From Ichthyophis bannanicus (Eukaryota > Chordata > Amphibia > Gymnophiona > Ichthyophiidae): DNA of 64,000 nucleotides. The stretch is from contig CM066045.1 in NCBI GenBank assembly GCA_033557465.1, forward strand, positions 130,593,596 to 130,657,595. Direction: 5' to 3'. Each line of letters begins with the position of its first letter. Within the stretch, counting starts at the first letter, position 1. Shown here in pieces: positions 43,601-52,469 of this stretch. A program made the translations under genes and the position numbers. The notes beneath the pieces are model-generated. The model was not told where the DNA came from. It saw only the letters and a program-made list of their open reading frames with translations, and ran no database searches.

Positions 43601-45371
43601 CCACTCAGGGTACTTGGTCTCCACAGGAGACCACCCTTCACATCAACCTCCTGGAACTGCGAGCAATCTTCTTTGCCCTCAAAGTCTTCCATACCCTCCT
43701 AGTCAACCTGACCGTCCTAGTCCAGACAGACAATCAGGTGGCCATGTTCTACATAAACAAACAAGGAGGGACAGGCTCTCTGTCGCTTTGCAACGAAGCT
43801 CTCAGATTATGGGCCTTCGCCAGAGAGCATCAAATTCATCTTCTGGCAGTGTATCTTCCAGGGGTTCAAAACTCTTGGGCAGACAGACTCAGTCGAGTTC
43901 TGCTTCCACACGAATGGTCCCTACATATGGACCAGATAAGCAGAATCTTTCAGGAATGGGGAACCCCGGACATAAACCTCTTTGCAAGTCCGTGGAATGC
44001 CAAACTTACCCGATTCTGTTCCAGGACTCCGTGTCAGGGAGCTCAGGCCAACGACGCCTTTCTCCTACATTGGGGTCAGGAATTCCTATATGCCTTTCCA
44101 CCCATTCCTTTGATTCCCAAGACTCTGTTCAAACTCCAGAGGGATCACGGATCGATGATCCTCATAGCTCCACGCTGGCCACGCCAAGTGTGGTTCCCTC
44201 TACTTCTGCATCTCTCCCAGGGACCCTCCCTGGACCTGGGAGCTGCGCCAGACCTTCTCTCTCAGGAGGAGGGGACTTTGTGGCACCCAAACCCCAAGTC
44301 CCTACACCTCAGAGCTTGGTTACTGAAGGCCTAAGCCTTCATGACTTCAATCTTTCTCAACCAGTGAAAGATATCCTTCATGCCTCTAGGAAACCCTCCA
44401 CGAGGCGTTCCTATGCTTTCAAATGGAAACGCTTTTCCATTTGGTGTGCTCAACAGGGTCTTGACCCTCTAGCACTTCCTTTGAATTCTCTACTAGACTA
44501 TCTCCTGCATCTTTCCAATGCAGGCCTTAAGACGAATTCAGTAAGAGTCCATTTGAGTGCTATTGCAGCATCCGTAAAACCTATAAATGGACAACCTGTC
44601 TCCTCTCATCCTCTTATTTCAAGGTTCATGAGAGGCCTGACTCTAACTAAACCTCCCATCCGGCCTCCTCCGGTAGCATGGGATTTGAACCTAGTTCTAG
44701 GTCAGCTTATGAAGCCACCTTTTGAACCGTTGGTTTCTACCTCCTTGAAATTTCTTTCCTGGAAGGTCATTTTCCTTATTGCAGTCACTTCGGCTCGCCG
44801 CATCAGTGAACTACAAGCCTTAGTGGCTCATCCACCTTATACCAGGTTTCATCATGATAAGGTGATCCTTAGGACGAATCCCCACTTTATGCCCAAAGTG
44901 GTCTCGCCTTTTCATCTTAATCAAGAGGTATATCTACCTGTCTTTTTTCCAGCTCCTCATGCATCCAGTGCAGAGAGGAACCTTCATACTCTAGATTGTA
45001 AAAGAGCTCTTGCCTTTTACCTCAACAGGACTCAGCCACATCGAAAGTCTTCCCAGCTTTTCGTGGCTTTTGATCCTTCTCATTTGGGACTTCCAGTCTC
45101 CAAACGTACACTTTCCAATTGGATTGCTCAGTGTATTTCCTTTGCTTACCAGAGTAAAAATATTTCTCTGGAAGGCCATGTCACAGCTCACAATGTGAGA
45201 GCCATGGCCACTTCTATGGCTCATCTTCACTCTGTATCCATAGATCAGATCTGTCGAGCCGCCACATGGGCCTCGGTTCATACCTTCACAGCCCATTACT
45301 GTTTGGACAAGGACTCCCGCCGGGATGCCTTGTTTGGTCAGGCTGTCCTCAAACACCTGTTCCATACTTGA
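40638..45371 (+). CDS. Continuous 1,577-codon frame: DIRS gag-like N-terminus fused in frame to recombinase frame
   Basis: The frame starts at MEKPAPGFKK. Residues 11-43 are a Cys/His cluster (C11, C14, H24, C27, C30, H35, C40, C43), followed by a Ser/Pro-rich low-complexity region and a helical gag-like part to about residue 600. Then the N-terminal RT block appears (GFYSPYFLITKKTGGFRPIL, DLRELNKFL, to about 42858). From there the RT continues in the +1 frame, and this frame runs through about 490 Ser/Pro-rich codons that overlap RT, RNase H and methyltransferase-like coding without one stop, before becoming the tyrosine recombinase. I think two proteins are represented: a gag/RT N-terminus and a recombinase whose own frame overlaps the RT. 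They are joined here by a frame change near 42.86 kb, so this is not one real 1,577-residue product. Confidence 0.75.
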   Translation: MEKPAPGFKKCTKCSAVISVTDTHEWCLKCLGPDHSIPDCPSCSQMSKRGLQNRANKFHVLFASDNPASQSSRSSSPDGSQVTKPSSGRSSKSKSPSKHREALTFESEDPAPAKQPRREALASKAPSMGLQVDIDGTASTDHLLDCSGVPAHTGTDIQAAVASMSNTVQTMQQAMLAFITAATPSVPRSAVPGPVQVSSPIPEPRPSTSKCRSVPHAGSGFSPDTNPIPGTPDVDTDRYAYRVLEANREYSDSSEDVDSSEDSDELSLVLHEDPSSPKRRMSPPEDLSFQDFIIELAKGLSITTSSEKEPRSKKLDILGYPKVPKEAVTLPIHEILQEHLMDLWEAPLTLSPYSRRLDTMYRVPPSPGFQKTQLPHHSIVVKSALKKIKSTKRHSSTPPGRECKTLDSFGRKIFQASMLIARINSYSLYMGMFLRELALKVRHFASFIPEDRKEELISLVKQLLDVSKFSNRAAFDSFEGAGRASGIAIAARRLAWLQASDLELWVLDGLRNLPCTGENLFGKDWQIKATQMDAENATLDRLSKSTSTPAKKKSFKRPYYKKARFSTNTGQQSSQPRFAAKRQQPKQARSKPAVSATPQQTQPLRGFDLPLENLTFLALEQPEPLTIPGRLAHFAPRWEQITSEQWTLSIIREGYKLHFSNLPPYTMVRHFNSPPSLLGLLDQEVSSLLAQGAIEEVPLLQQGTGFYSPYFLITKKTGGFRPILDLRELNKFLYKEKLKMFSRSQGCVYTHTHPPIPQKISKISVSGKTFPVQSTSLRSSLCSKSVHQMHGSCCRISKRSGNFCIPISGRLAHPSSISVRGPDFPGPHKAHSAVSGTGGKPSQVSTYPYSVSGIHRGPVGHHHCKGLPTSSPRPTSDVLGLPSSVQQSLDSQRNATTSGPHGLHGTRGALRSSSYESSSMDLGHPVDSSIRSTLRPNTHLKASVLVPPMVDVHQQSVVGDPLPTFVAPSNPHNRCLPNRVGSSSTIPLHSGYLVSTGDHPSHQPPGTASNLLCPQSLPYPPSQPDRPSPDRQSGGHVLHKQTRRDRLSVALQRSSQIMGLRQRASNSSSGSVSSRGSKLLGRQTQSSSASTRMVPTYGPDKQNLSGMGNPGHKPLCKSVECQTYPILFQDSVSGSSGQRRLSPTLGSGIPICLSTHSFDSQDSVQTPEGSRIDDPHSSTLATPSVVPSTSASLPGTLPGPGSCARPSLSGGGDFVAPKPQVPTPQSLVTEGLSLHDFNLSQPVKDILHASRKPSTRRSYAFKWKRFSIWCAQQGLDPLALPLNSLLDYLLHLSNAGLKTNSVRVHLSAIAASVKPINGQPVSSHPLISRFMRGLTLTKPPIRPPPVAWDLNLVLGQLMKPPFEPLVSTSLKFLSWKVIFLIAVTSARRISELQALVAHPPYTRFHHDKVILRTNPHFMPKVVSPFHLNQEVYLPVFFPAPHASSAERNLHTLDCKRALAFYLNRTQPHRKSSQLFVAFDPSHLGLPVSKRTLSNWIAQCISFAYQSKNISLEGHVTAHNVRAMATSMAHLHSVSIDQICRAATWASVHTFTAHYCLDKDSRRDALFGQAVLKHLFHT
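42860..44334 (+). pseudogene. DIRS reverse transcriptase, RNase H and methyltransferase-like region
   Basis: In the +1 frame: LDLKDAYTHILIHPSHRKYL (palm), VLPFGLASAPRVFTKCM, the catalytic YLDD at 43057-43068, then EFIGAQLD and a thumb region to a TAG stop at 43414-43416. The frame reopens at once: RNase H motifs LTTDASQTGWGAHL, LLELRAIFFAL and VQTDNQVAMFYIN, then the DIRS methyltransferase-like part with DINLFASPWNAKL, NDAFLLHW and APRWPRQVWFPLL. Relative to the family, about 15-20 codons between KLKMF and SLDLKDAY are missing, and this deletion also changes the frame. Two lesions (deletion-frameshift and a stop) make it a pseudogene, but the active-site motifs are intact. Confidence 0.85.
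44310..45371 (+). CDS. DIRS tyrosine recombinase domain
   Basis: C-terminal part of the long frame. The core-binding-like segment begins around GLSLHDFNLSQPVKDIL and TRRSYAFKWKRFSIWC (44330-44450). The catalytic residues of the family are present: Arg in SARRISELQ (44796-44801), HxxR as HNVR (45189-45200), Trp in AATWASVHT, and the nucleophile Tyr in AHYCLD (45297-45299). The frame ends normally with KHLFHT. This enzyme would integrate the circular DNA form. The domain appears intact, though its upstream expression in this copy depends on how the overlapping frame is translated. Confidence 0.9.
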   Translation, partial: QSLVTEGLSLHDFNLSQPVKDILHASRKPSTRRSYAFKWKRFSIWCAQQGLDPLALPLNSLLDYLLHLSNAGLKTNSVRVHLSAIAASVKPINGQPVSSHPLISRFMRGLTLTKPPIRPPPVAWDLNLVLGQLMKPPFEPLVSTSLKFLSWKVIFLIAVTSARRISELQALVAHPPYTRFHHDKVILRTNPHFMPKVVSPFHLNQEVYLPVFFPAPHASSAERNLHTLDCKRALAFYLNRTQPHRKSSQLFVAFDPSHLGLPVSKRTLSNWIAQCISFAYQSKNISLEGHVTAHNVRAMATSMAHLHSVSIDQICRAATWASVHTFTAHYCLDKDSRRDALFGQAVLKHLFHT

Positions 45372-45468
45372 ACAACTCCTGCCCACCTTCCCAGGATGGA
45401 TGCCTGAGATCCATACGAAGATGGCGAACCCTTGGAAGGGGATCTCCCAGGCATCTTAGCTAGGGAGT

Positions 45469-45566
45469 CCCATATGTGAGGACTTATTCCTGCTTGTTCC
45501 TGGAGATAGCACAGTTACTTACCTGTAACAGGTGATCTCTGGGAACAGCAGGAATTAGTCCTCACA
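45469..45566 (+). repeat. DIRS internal complementary region (ICR)
   Basis: 45469-45508 is the exact complement of the left outer end (40261-40300). 45508-45566 is the complement of the right outer end (45763-45821). The join reads GGAGATAGCACAG. This is the template thought to align the two ends for circle formation. Confidence 0.92.
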
Positions 45567-45643
45567 ACCCACCCACCTCCCCTATGAGTTGTATCTTCTA
45601 TCTATCTTCCTTTCCTCTCTCTATTGTCTCAGCTATAAACTCG

Positions 45644-45821
45644 AACTGAGGAGAGCTGGGCGGGAAGGCAGCGCGCATGTGCAGTGGGAGGCCCCAAAAG
45701 CTTCCTTCTGGAAAGCTGGGGAGCTTTCCCGCGCAGGCTCCGTCGGTACCGACGTACCCATTTGTGAGGACTAATTCCTGCTGTTCCCAGAGATCACCTG
45801 TTACAGGTAAGTAACTGTGCT
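45644..45821 (-). repeat. DIRS right inverted terminal repeat
   Basis: Inverted counterpart of 40261-40422, extended outward by about 30 bp (ACAGGTAAGTAACTGTGC). Confidence 0.9.
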
Positions 45822-48441
45822 TTATCAACCTCCTGACAAGTCTACTTCTACCATTCTCATTGACTTTGAATCGTGGCTTTCCATCATTCTGGATTCCTCT
45901 TTCCCCACTCTTATTCTCGGGGATTTTAACATTCTTGTTGATAACCCTTCTGATTCTTATGCTTTAAAGCTCCTCTTCCTTACTTCCTCGTCTGACCTCC
46001 AGCTTTGCGCTACCGCCCCCCACTCACCAGCATGGCCACTGCCTTGACCTGGTATTTTTCTCTAGTTGCTTACCCTCGAACCTCTGTAGCTCAGTTCTTC
46101 CCTTATCTGACTATCACCTTTTAAGCTTCAATCTTCATCACCTGCCACCTCAACCTCGTCCTGTGTCCTTCAACCTATTTAGAAATCTTCATACTATTGA
46201 TCCTTTGGTTCTCTCTTCCACTGTTTCTTCATCTCTTTCCTCCACTAAGTCTGTTGACGAGGCAGTGCTTCCTATAGTGCTGCACTCTCCTCGCCTCTGG
46301 ATGCTCTCACTCCGTCCATGCCACGTCCTGTGAGGTGTTCTGCACCCCAGCCCTGGCTTTCATCCACTACCCACTATCTACATTCCTGTGCCCATTCTGC
46401 TGAGCATGCTTGGCTTAAATCCTGCTCCCTTGCAGACTTTCTACACTTCAAATTCATGCTTGTCTCTTTCCAGTCAGCCATAGCTCTTGCCAAACAAGAC
46501 TATTATGTCCATCTGACTAACTCTCTTGCCTCTGACCCTCGCTGTCTCTTTACTACTCTCAGCTCTCTCCATAAAGTGCCTCCGCATTTGACCCCTCCCT
46601 CCCTTTCTGCCCAAACCCTGGCTGACTATTTCCATGACAAAATCTACAAGATCACCCTCCAATTCCCCACAAAGTCAGCTATTTCCGCTCCTCCCCCTCT
46701 TCACTCCCAACTTTCCCCCTCTACCTCTGCTACCATCTCTTTTCTGTGATCTCTGAAGATGAAACTGCACACCTTCTTTCTTCCTCCAAACTCAGCACCT
46801 GCTCCTCTGATCCTATCACCACACGTCTCCTAAGCCCCATTTGCTCCCCTGTTGTCCCTTCCATCTCTCATAATTTCAACCTATCGCTCTCCACTGCAAC
46901 TGTACCTGCAGCCTTCAAGCATGCTATAGTTATACCTTTCATCAAGAAACCCTCGATCCTACCTGTCCTTCTAATTATTGACCCATCTCCCTCCTCTCCT
47001 TCATTTCTAAACTACTTAAACGCGTGGTTCACCACCGCTGCCTTGACTTCCTCTTCTGTCATGCCCTCCTGGATCTTTTACAATCTGGCTTTTGTCCTTT
47101 ACACTCTACTGAAACGGCTCTTGCCAAAGTCTCCAGTGACTTGTTCCTGGCAAAATCCAAGGACCTTTATTCTGTTCTCATCCTTCTTCAGCTCTCTGCT
47201 GCTTTTGACACTGTTGACCCCAAACATCTCCTCCATACCCTGTCCTCGCTTGGCTTTAAGGGCTCTGTACTATCCTGGTTCTCCTCCTATCTCTACCATC
47301 ACTCTTTCAGTGTTGGCTTCTCCTTTTCTGCTATCCCGCTCTCAGTTGGTGTACCCCAAGGATCTGTCTTGGGTCCGCTCCTTTTCTCTCTCTATACTCA
47401 GTCCTTTGGTGCGCTCATCTCTTCCCATGGCTTTCAGTACCATCTTTATGTCAATGACTCCCAGATCTAGCTCTACGCCTGAAATCTCTCCGGCAATCCA
47501 GACCCGGATCTCTGCCTGCCTTTCTGACATTGCTGCCTGGATGTCTCACCACCACTTGAAATTGAACATGGCCAAGACTGAGCTTCTTATCTTTACCCCT
47601 AAAACCTCCTCTCCTCTTCCTCCTTTCTCAGTCTCTGTGGATAACTCTCTACTCCTTCCTGTTTCCTCAGCTTGCAACCTTGGGTTGTCTCTGACTCTTC
47701 TCTCTCCTTCTCTACACACATCCATCTGATAGCTAAGACCTTCCTTTTCTTTCTCTATAACATCAACAAAATCCGCCCATTCCTTTCTGAACACACTACT
47801 AAAATGCTTATCCACTCCTTAATCACCTCCTGTCTTAACTACTGTAACCTTCTTCTTGCTGGTCTCTCTTTGAATCATCTCTCGCCCCTTCAATCTGTTC
47901 AACACTCTGCACACGGCTAATCTTCCGCCAGCCTTGTCATGCCCATATTACCCCTCTTCTCAAGTTACTTCATTGGCTCCCTATCCATTTCCGCATCCAG
48001 TTCAAACTTCTCCTGCTGACCTATAGATGCATTCACTCTGTAACTCCTCACTACCTTTCTTCTCTTATCTCTCCTTACACCCCCCTCGGGAACTCCGCTC
48101 TTCCAGCAAACTGCTTCTATCTGTGCCCTTCTCTTCTACTGCTAACTCCAGACTTCACTTGCCTGGAACAAACTACCTGTGTCTGTACGCCAGGCACCTT
48201 CTCTGACCCTTTTCAAATCCAAGCTGAAAACTCATCTCTTCGCTGCTGTTTTTGGATCTTGACTCACCTGATCTCCTTGTTTCTTTACCTTTCCCCTTTG
48301 TTTTTCCCTGTCTATACCTTTTGTGTTATCTGTCTTGACTAGATTGAAAGCTCTGATGAGCAGGGAATGTCTCTTACATGTCTGTGCAGGGCTGCGTACG
48401 ACTTGTAGCGCTATGCAAATGCTCAGTATTAGTAGTAGTAG
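45822..48441 (+). mobile_element. L2/Rex1-group LINE, 3' part
   Basis: Continues the LINE cut at 40258. The endonuclease motif LILGDFNILVDN (45915-45950) is followed by a degraded linker and then RT motifs in several shifted frames: [34 protein letters not shown] and [10 protein letters not shown], where YVND replaces the expected YADD, then LNMAKTELLIF. The C-terminal LNYCNLLLAGLSLNHLSPLQ follows. The 3' UTR has CTAGATTGAAAGCTCTGATG, GTAGCGCTATGCAAATGC and a TAGTAGTAGTAG terminal repeat at about 48428-48441. Many stops and frameshifts: a dead copy. Confidence 0.85.
47024..47470 (+). pseudogene. RT palm of the L2/Rex1-group LINE
   Basis: The longest readable RT piece: [16 protein letters not shown], then [33 protein letters not shown] and YVNDSQI before a stop. 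The change of the catalytic YADD to YVND removes one metal-binding Asp. Confidence 0.8.
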
Positions 48442-48454
48442 TACCAAAGACAAG

Positions 48455-48854
48455 TTGAAGCGTTCTGGAAAATTCAGGCAGAAGAATATATTTACTTCCT
48501 ACTTTGTTTGCTTTCTTTTACAGTGAATTTGTATTACAATGGGTATGACATTTTATTCACACCGCTTCAGTGCATTCAGGAATAGTAGGTATATAATCTA
48601 AGACAATGGAGGGTAAAGGAACCTGCCCAGGAGCGGCAGGCTGGACCTCCAGCTTCCCTGATTCTCAGCCACTAGGCTGCTCTACCAGGCCTGATGCCGC
48701 ACTGTTGGATATCGATGAGTGAGAGCTCTCATGGATTTGGTTGGTCACATTATTCTGCAATGGTGAACCCATGCTGTAGTGGTCAGGTCAAAAAGGCTGG
48801 TGCAACCCCATCAAACTTGAAATCAGTGGAGAATAAAATGTGCTTCTTCTTAAT
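48455..48854. other. Unassigned sequence
   Basis: A segment at 48600-48790 has no recognisable family or frame. Confidence 0.35.
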
Positions 48855-48857
48855 ATA

Positions 48858-49263
48858 GGGCCCAATATTCAATACTCAGCAGGATATTCACCAGCATTAA
48901 CAAGGTTAGTTCTGCGAATATCCGCGGCTGCTGCCGCTGCACAGCCCAATGCTAACTGGTTAGCATTGGGGCATTCTGGTGTGGACCAGGAGCGGATCTG
49001 GCCATAACTGGACAGCAGCAATGTTGAGCCGTTGTCTGGTTATGGCTGCGCAGTGAAAATCAGGCGCAGCAAAGGCCGGCCTAATCTTTATAGTGGAAGT
49101 TAATATCACCACTGCCCTGTTGGCATCCTGTAAATCTGGGCAAGCCGGATATTCAATGCAGGGGCCAGATAGGATCCCAGCACTGAATATCCAGATTTAA
49201 AATTCTGCAGTGGGCGGCTAGCCACATTAGATCAGCTAGCTGATGCTGCTGAATATCGGGCCC
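48858..49263. mobile_element. MITE with GGGCCCAATATTCA ends, 406 bp
   Basis: The left end is GGGCCCAATATTCAATACTC. The right end, read inward, is GGGCCCGATATTCAGCAG. ATA flanks both sides (48855-48857 and 49264-49266), a 3-bp duplication. Contains GCTAACTGGTTAGC-type internal palindromes. The ends resemble those of 16171-16485. Confidence 0.75.
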
Positions 49264-49551
49264 ATAGTGTTAAAGCTTTACCTACTTATTTCTACAGTTC
49301 ATGGCTTCTAGAGATATGCATGCAAAAACTTCTTGGGTCATATTAGAGTTATTTTTAGACTTTTCCTGATTTTTGGCCATTTTTTCAGTTCATTTCAAAC
49401 TTCCTTTTTAATAAAAAGTTGTTAATGTGCTGGAATCAACTTTACATGTGTTAATTTATAGGTGGTGATTGTTGTTAAGTGCCATCAAATGCACATCATA
49501 TCAGTTTTGTGTGCACTCATTGTTTAAGGTGCACTAACGAACCAAATGTGT
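49264..49551. other. Unassigned, with RTE tail trace
   Basis: TTGTTGTTAAGTGCCATCAA at about 49470-49490 is an inverted RTE tail. The rest is unassigned. Confidence 0.45.
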
Positions 49552-49559
49552 ACTACAAG

Positions 49560-49736
49560 TAGGGCCGACCCGACCATTAGGCAAACTAGGTGGTTTCCTA
49601 GGGCAGCAGCTTCTGGGGTGTGGAAAAGATCAGGGCATTCAAAGCTAAAGAATAGATGATGCCAGCCTGGAGGGACATAATATTCAAGGTTTACCTAGGG
49701 TGTCAATACCTTGATCCCGCTCTAGGGCCGGCCCTG
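49560..49736. mobile_element. hAT-like MITE, 177 bp
   Basis: The ends are TAGGGCCGACCCGACC and, inverted, CAGGGCCGGCCCTAGAG. A perfect 8-bp duplication ACTACAAG flanks it (49552-49559, 49737-49744). No coding content. Confidence 0.85.
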
Positions 49737-50064
49737 ACTACAAGTGCATACCTTTACTGGCTACTTGGATGGCTCATATTACACAAAACACCTGGGAAGT
49801 CCCTCTCTCTTTCCTCTGCCTTATGGTTGTTATCACTTCTAATGGGCAGGTTGAGAAAATGTTACAACTGGGGCAAATGTTATTTATTCAAGAGAGCATG
49901 GGACCTGTCAAACAAGAACTTGGGACAAGGCAGTCCGAGAGAGACTGAAAGGTCCCACCTACAGCTTGAAAAAGAAGAGTAGCTGGACAGAATGAGCAGA
50001 TAGATGATGAAATGTTATCCAAAATTAGAGAAGCTAATAAATTTGGCAACACACTAAAAATAGA

Positions 50065-50700
50065 TAGAAACATAGAAATATGACGACAGAAAAAGACCAC
50101 ATGGCCTATCTAATCTGTCCTTCCATAACAACTACAACAGTCCCCTTTTTTCCTTCAGAGATCCTCTGTGTTTGTCCCATGCTTTTTTGAATTCAGTCAC
50201 TGTCCTCATCTCTACCACCTCCACTGGGAGACTATTCCACGGACCCACCACTCTTTCCATAAAGAAACATTTGCGCATATCACTCCTGAATCTATCGCCC
50301 TTCACCCTCATCCCATGTCCCCTCTTAGCAGAACTTGCTTTCAATTGAAAGAGGCTCTCTCCCTGAACATTTATGCCACAGAGGTATTTAAACATCTCAA
50401 TCATATCACCTCTATCCTGCCTTTCCTCTAAGGTGTACATATTAAGATCCTTCAGTCTATCCTCATATGCTTTATAATGAAGCCCACTAATCATTTTAGT
50501 AGCCACCCTCTGCACCGACTCCTTCCTGTTCACATCTTTTTGAAGGTGCGGTCTCCAGAATTGCACACTATACTCCAAATGAGGTCACACCAAAGACTTA
50601 TACAGAGGCATTATCAACTCCTTTTTTCTGCTAGCCATTCCTCTCTGTATGCACCCAAGCATCCTTCTAGCTTCTAGATGATTTTGAGTACCCTAATATT
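50065..50700 (-). mobile_element. CR1-type LINE, RT C-terminus and 3' end
   Basis: The minus-strand open frame 50578-50132 (148 codons) reads MEYSVQFWRPHLQKDVNRKE, LNMYTLEERQDRGDMIEMFK and VVGPWNSLPVEVVEM, the CR1-clade RT C-terminus. The 3' UTR ends with GGTCTTTTTCTGTCGTC and a TATTTCTATGTTTCTA tail at about 50068-50090. The frame is intact as far as it goes but lacks the catalytic domain. Confidence 0.85.
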
Positions 50701-50904
50701 GATTGAATAAATATCACACCAGGGCATGCTAGGGAGGTAAAGTTCCTAGATAGAATAAATGACAGCTGGTTCGGGAACCAACTAGAAAAGGAGTTATTTT
50801 CGACTTAGTGCTTTGTAGAACGCAGGATTTAGTGCAAGAACGCACTGTGCTGGGTCCGCTTGGCACTTTGTGATCATAATATGATCAAATTTGACTTAAT
50901 AACT
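50700..50904 (+). mobile_element. CR1/L3-type retroposon, upstream piece
   Basis: GGGCATGCTAGGGAGGTAAA and AGCTGGTTCGGGAACCAACT belong to a conserved CR1/L3 upstream region. It continues after the RTE insertion at about 51690. Confidence 0.55.
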
Positions 50905-51238
50905 GGAGTTAGTGATGTTGTTAAGTGCCATTGTGTCAGTGTTGACTCCTTGCGACCCTCTGGATAGTTGACCTAAACTTTGTTCGGTCTTTAGCGAAGC
51001 GGCTCATTGTTGATAGAGTGGTATCCATAGCTGCTGTTATTGTGTCAATCCATCTCATTGCTGTCCTTCCTCTTTTACGGTGACCTTCTACCTTGCCAAG
51101 CATTATGACTTTCTCCAATGATCTCTCTTTTAGCATGACGTGTCCAAAGTATGAAATCGTGTCATCTGAGCTTCTAAGGAAAGCTAAGGTTTGATCTCCT
51201 CTAGTACTCACTATTTTGTTCTTCAGGCAGTCCATGAT
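50905..51238 (-). mobile_element. RTE-type (BovB-like) LINE 3' end
   Basis: The minus-strand frame 51235-50936 reads ISYFGHVMLKERSLEKVIML, GKVEGHRKRGRTAMRWIDTI and a terminal RVARSQH, the C-terminal block of RTE/BovB-type ORFs. The tail at 50918-50940 is the complement of TTGACACAATGGCACTTAAC. It interrupts the CR1/L3 element. Confidence 0.8.
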
Positions 51239-51500
51239 CTATGTTTATTATGTTTATGTTTATGTTTATGTTTATTAAAATTTGATATACTGCCAATTCA
51301 AGAAGATCAGAACTGTTTACAATAAAACAGTTAAAAAATAATTAAAACAAACAATAATAAAACCATAGCCAGAAAAAAAAGAAATGAAATACAATCTTAA
51401 TAGGAAAGAGGGGATTAAAGAGCACAACACAGACTGCAAAGGATAATTTATACAAAAGGGGAGGGAAGGTCAAAGGCAAGGGAAAAGAGGTGAGTTAATC
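51239..51500 (-). mobile_element. L2-type tail inserted in the RTE copy
   Basis: TTTATG repeats (51240-51275) then TTTGATATACTGCCAATTCA and AACTGTTTACAATAAAAC are an inverted L2-type 3' end. Confidence 0.7.
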
Positions 51501-51502
51501 TA

Positions 51503-51690
51503 CACAGTCCAATTTTCTTCCTGTCTATCTTTTTCACTGTCCAACTTTCGCATCCATATGACATTATTGAAAATACCATGGCCTGGACAAGTCAGATCTT
51601 TGTATAGAGAGAGATATCTCTGCTCTTGCGAATCTTGTCTAGGTCCTTCATAGCCATTCTTACACAAAGGAAATTTACCATGTCAGCATT
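51503..51690 (-). pseudogene. RTE LINE, upstream piece
   Basis: Minus-strand translation contains DLDKIRKSRDISLYTK, QAMVFSIMSYGCESWTVKK and IDRKKIG, the RTE segment that normally precedes the piece at 51235-50936. The region in between was displaced by the L2 tail. Confidence 0.75.
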
Positions 51691-52150
51691 AAATTTTCAA
51701 AAGGGAGACTATGATAAAATGCAGAAGATGGTTAGATAAAATCTAAAAAGAGCAGCTGCAAAGACCAAGCATTTACCTCAGTTATTGATATTATTGAATA
51801 ATACAATCTTGGAAGCCAAAACTAAATGTATCTCACACATTAAGAAAGGTGGAAGGAAGGCCAAACAACAGCCAGCATGGTTAAAAGGTGAGGTGGAAGA
51901 GCCTATTAGAGCCAAAACAAGCATCTTTCAAAAAAATAGAACAAGAACCAAATGAAGAAAATAGAAAACAGCATAAGAACTAGAAAGTTAAATGCAAATA
52001 ATTGATAAGGAAAGCTAAAAAGAAAATTTGAAAAGAAGCTTACCATAGAGATAAAAACTCATAATAAAAACTTCTTCAGGTATATTCAAAAAAGAAGCCA
52101 GTGAAGGACTTAGTTGGACCATTCAGGGAGGATAAGACCATAGCTGTGAG
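51691..52150 (+). mobile_element. CR1/L3-type element, endonuclease-RT linker region
   Basis: AACAGCCAGCATGGTTAAAA, AGAAAATTTGAAAAGAAGC and TCAGGTATATTCAAAAAAGA are typical of the basic linker of CR1/L3 ORF2. Continues at 52470. Confidence 0.55.
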
Positions 52151-52154
52151 ACAT

Positions 52155-52460
52155 AGGGGCATATTTTCTAAAGTGCACTAATGTTTGGTGCAGAGTTTAC
52201 TGCAAGCTAATCAGGCTGTTAGCATGGGGCAGCATGGTAACAAACCTGTGATAACCATCAGTGCATGAAGGGGCATGACTGGGCAAGTTAGGAGTAGAGT
52301 GTGGGTGCTGATGGAACATCACAATTAGTGCAGGCATCATTGGTGCACATAAACCGTGAATGTTGTTGTTAGAGTGGGTGCACATACTGCTTCCTCAATG
52401 GGTGACAATAAGTGCACCTGTGTTAAGTGCAATTGCTGATTCGCGTGTTCTGGTGCATTA
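52155..52460. mobile_element. MITE with GGGGCATATTTTCTAAA end
   Basis: The left end GGGGCATATTTTCTAAAGTG resembles the termini at 31777 and 58417. The right end was not resolved. It interrupts the CR1/L3 element. Confidence 0.5.
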
Positions 52461-52469
52461 AAGGTGATG

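Larger units (their letters stand above)
40259..45821 (+). mobile_element. DIRS-type tyrosine-recombinase retrotransposon, about 5.56 kb
   Basis: Structurally complete DIRS element: inverted terminal repeats at both ends, an internal complementary region (ICR, 45469-45566) that joins the complements of the two outer ends, and gag-like, RT-RNase H-methyltransferase-like and tyrosine recombinase frames in that order. DIRS elements copy via a circular DNA intermediate and integrate by recombinase, without target duplication. Accordingly the interrupted LINE codons join cleanly across it with no TSD. It lies in the same orientation as its host LINE. Confidence 0.92.

Noticed and set aside
40638..45371. 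A single 1,577-residue polyprotein
   Set aside because: The RT leaves this frame near 42.86 kb and continues in +1, so the long frame joins gag/RT N-terminus to the overlapping recombinase frame.
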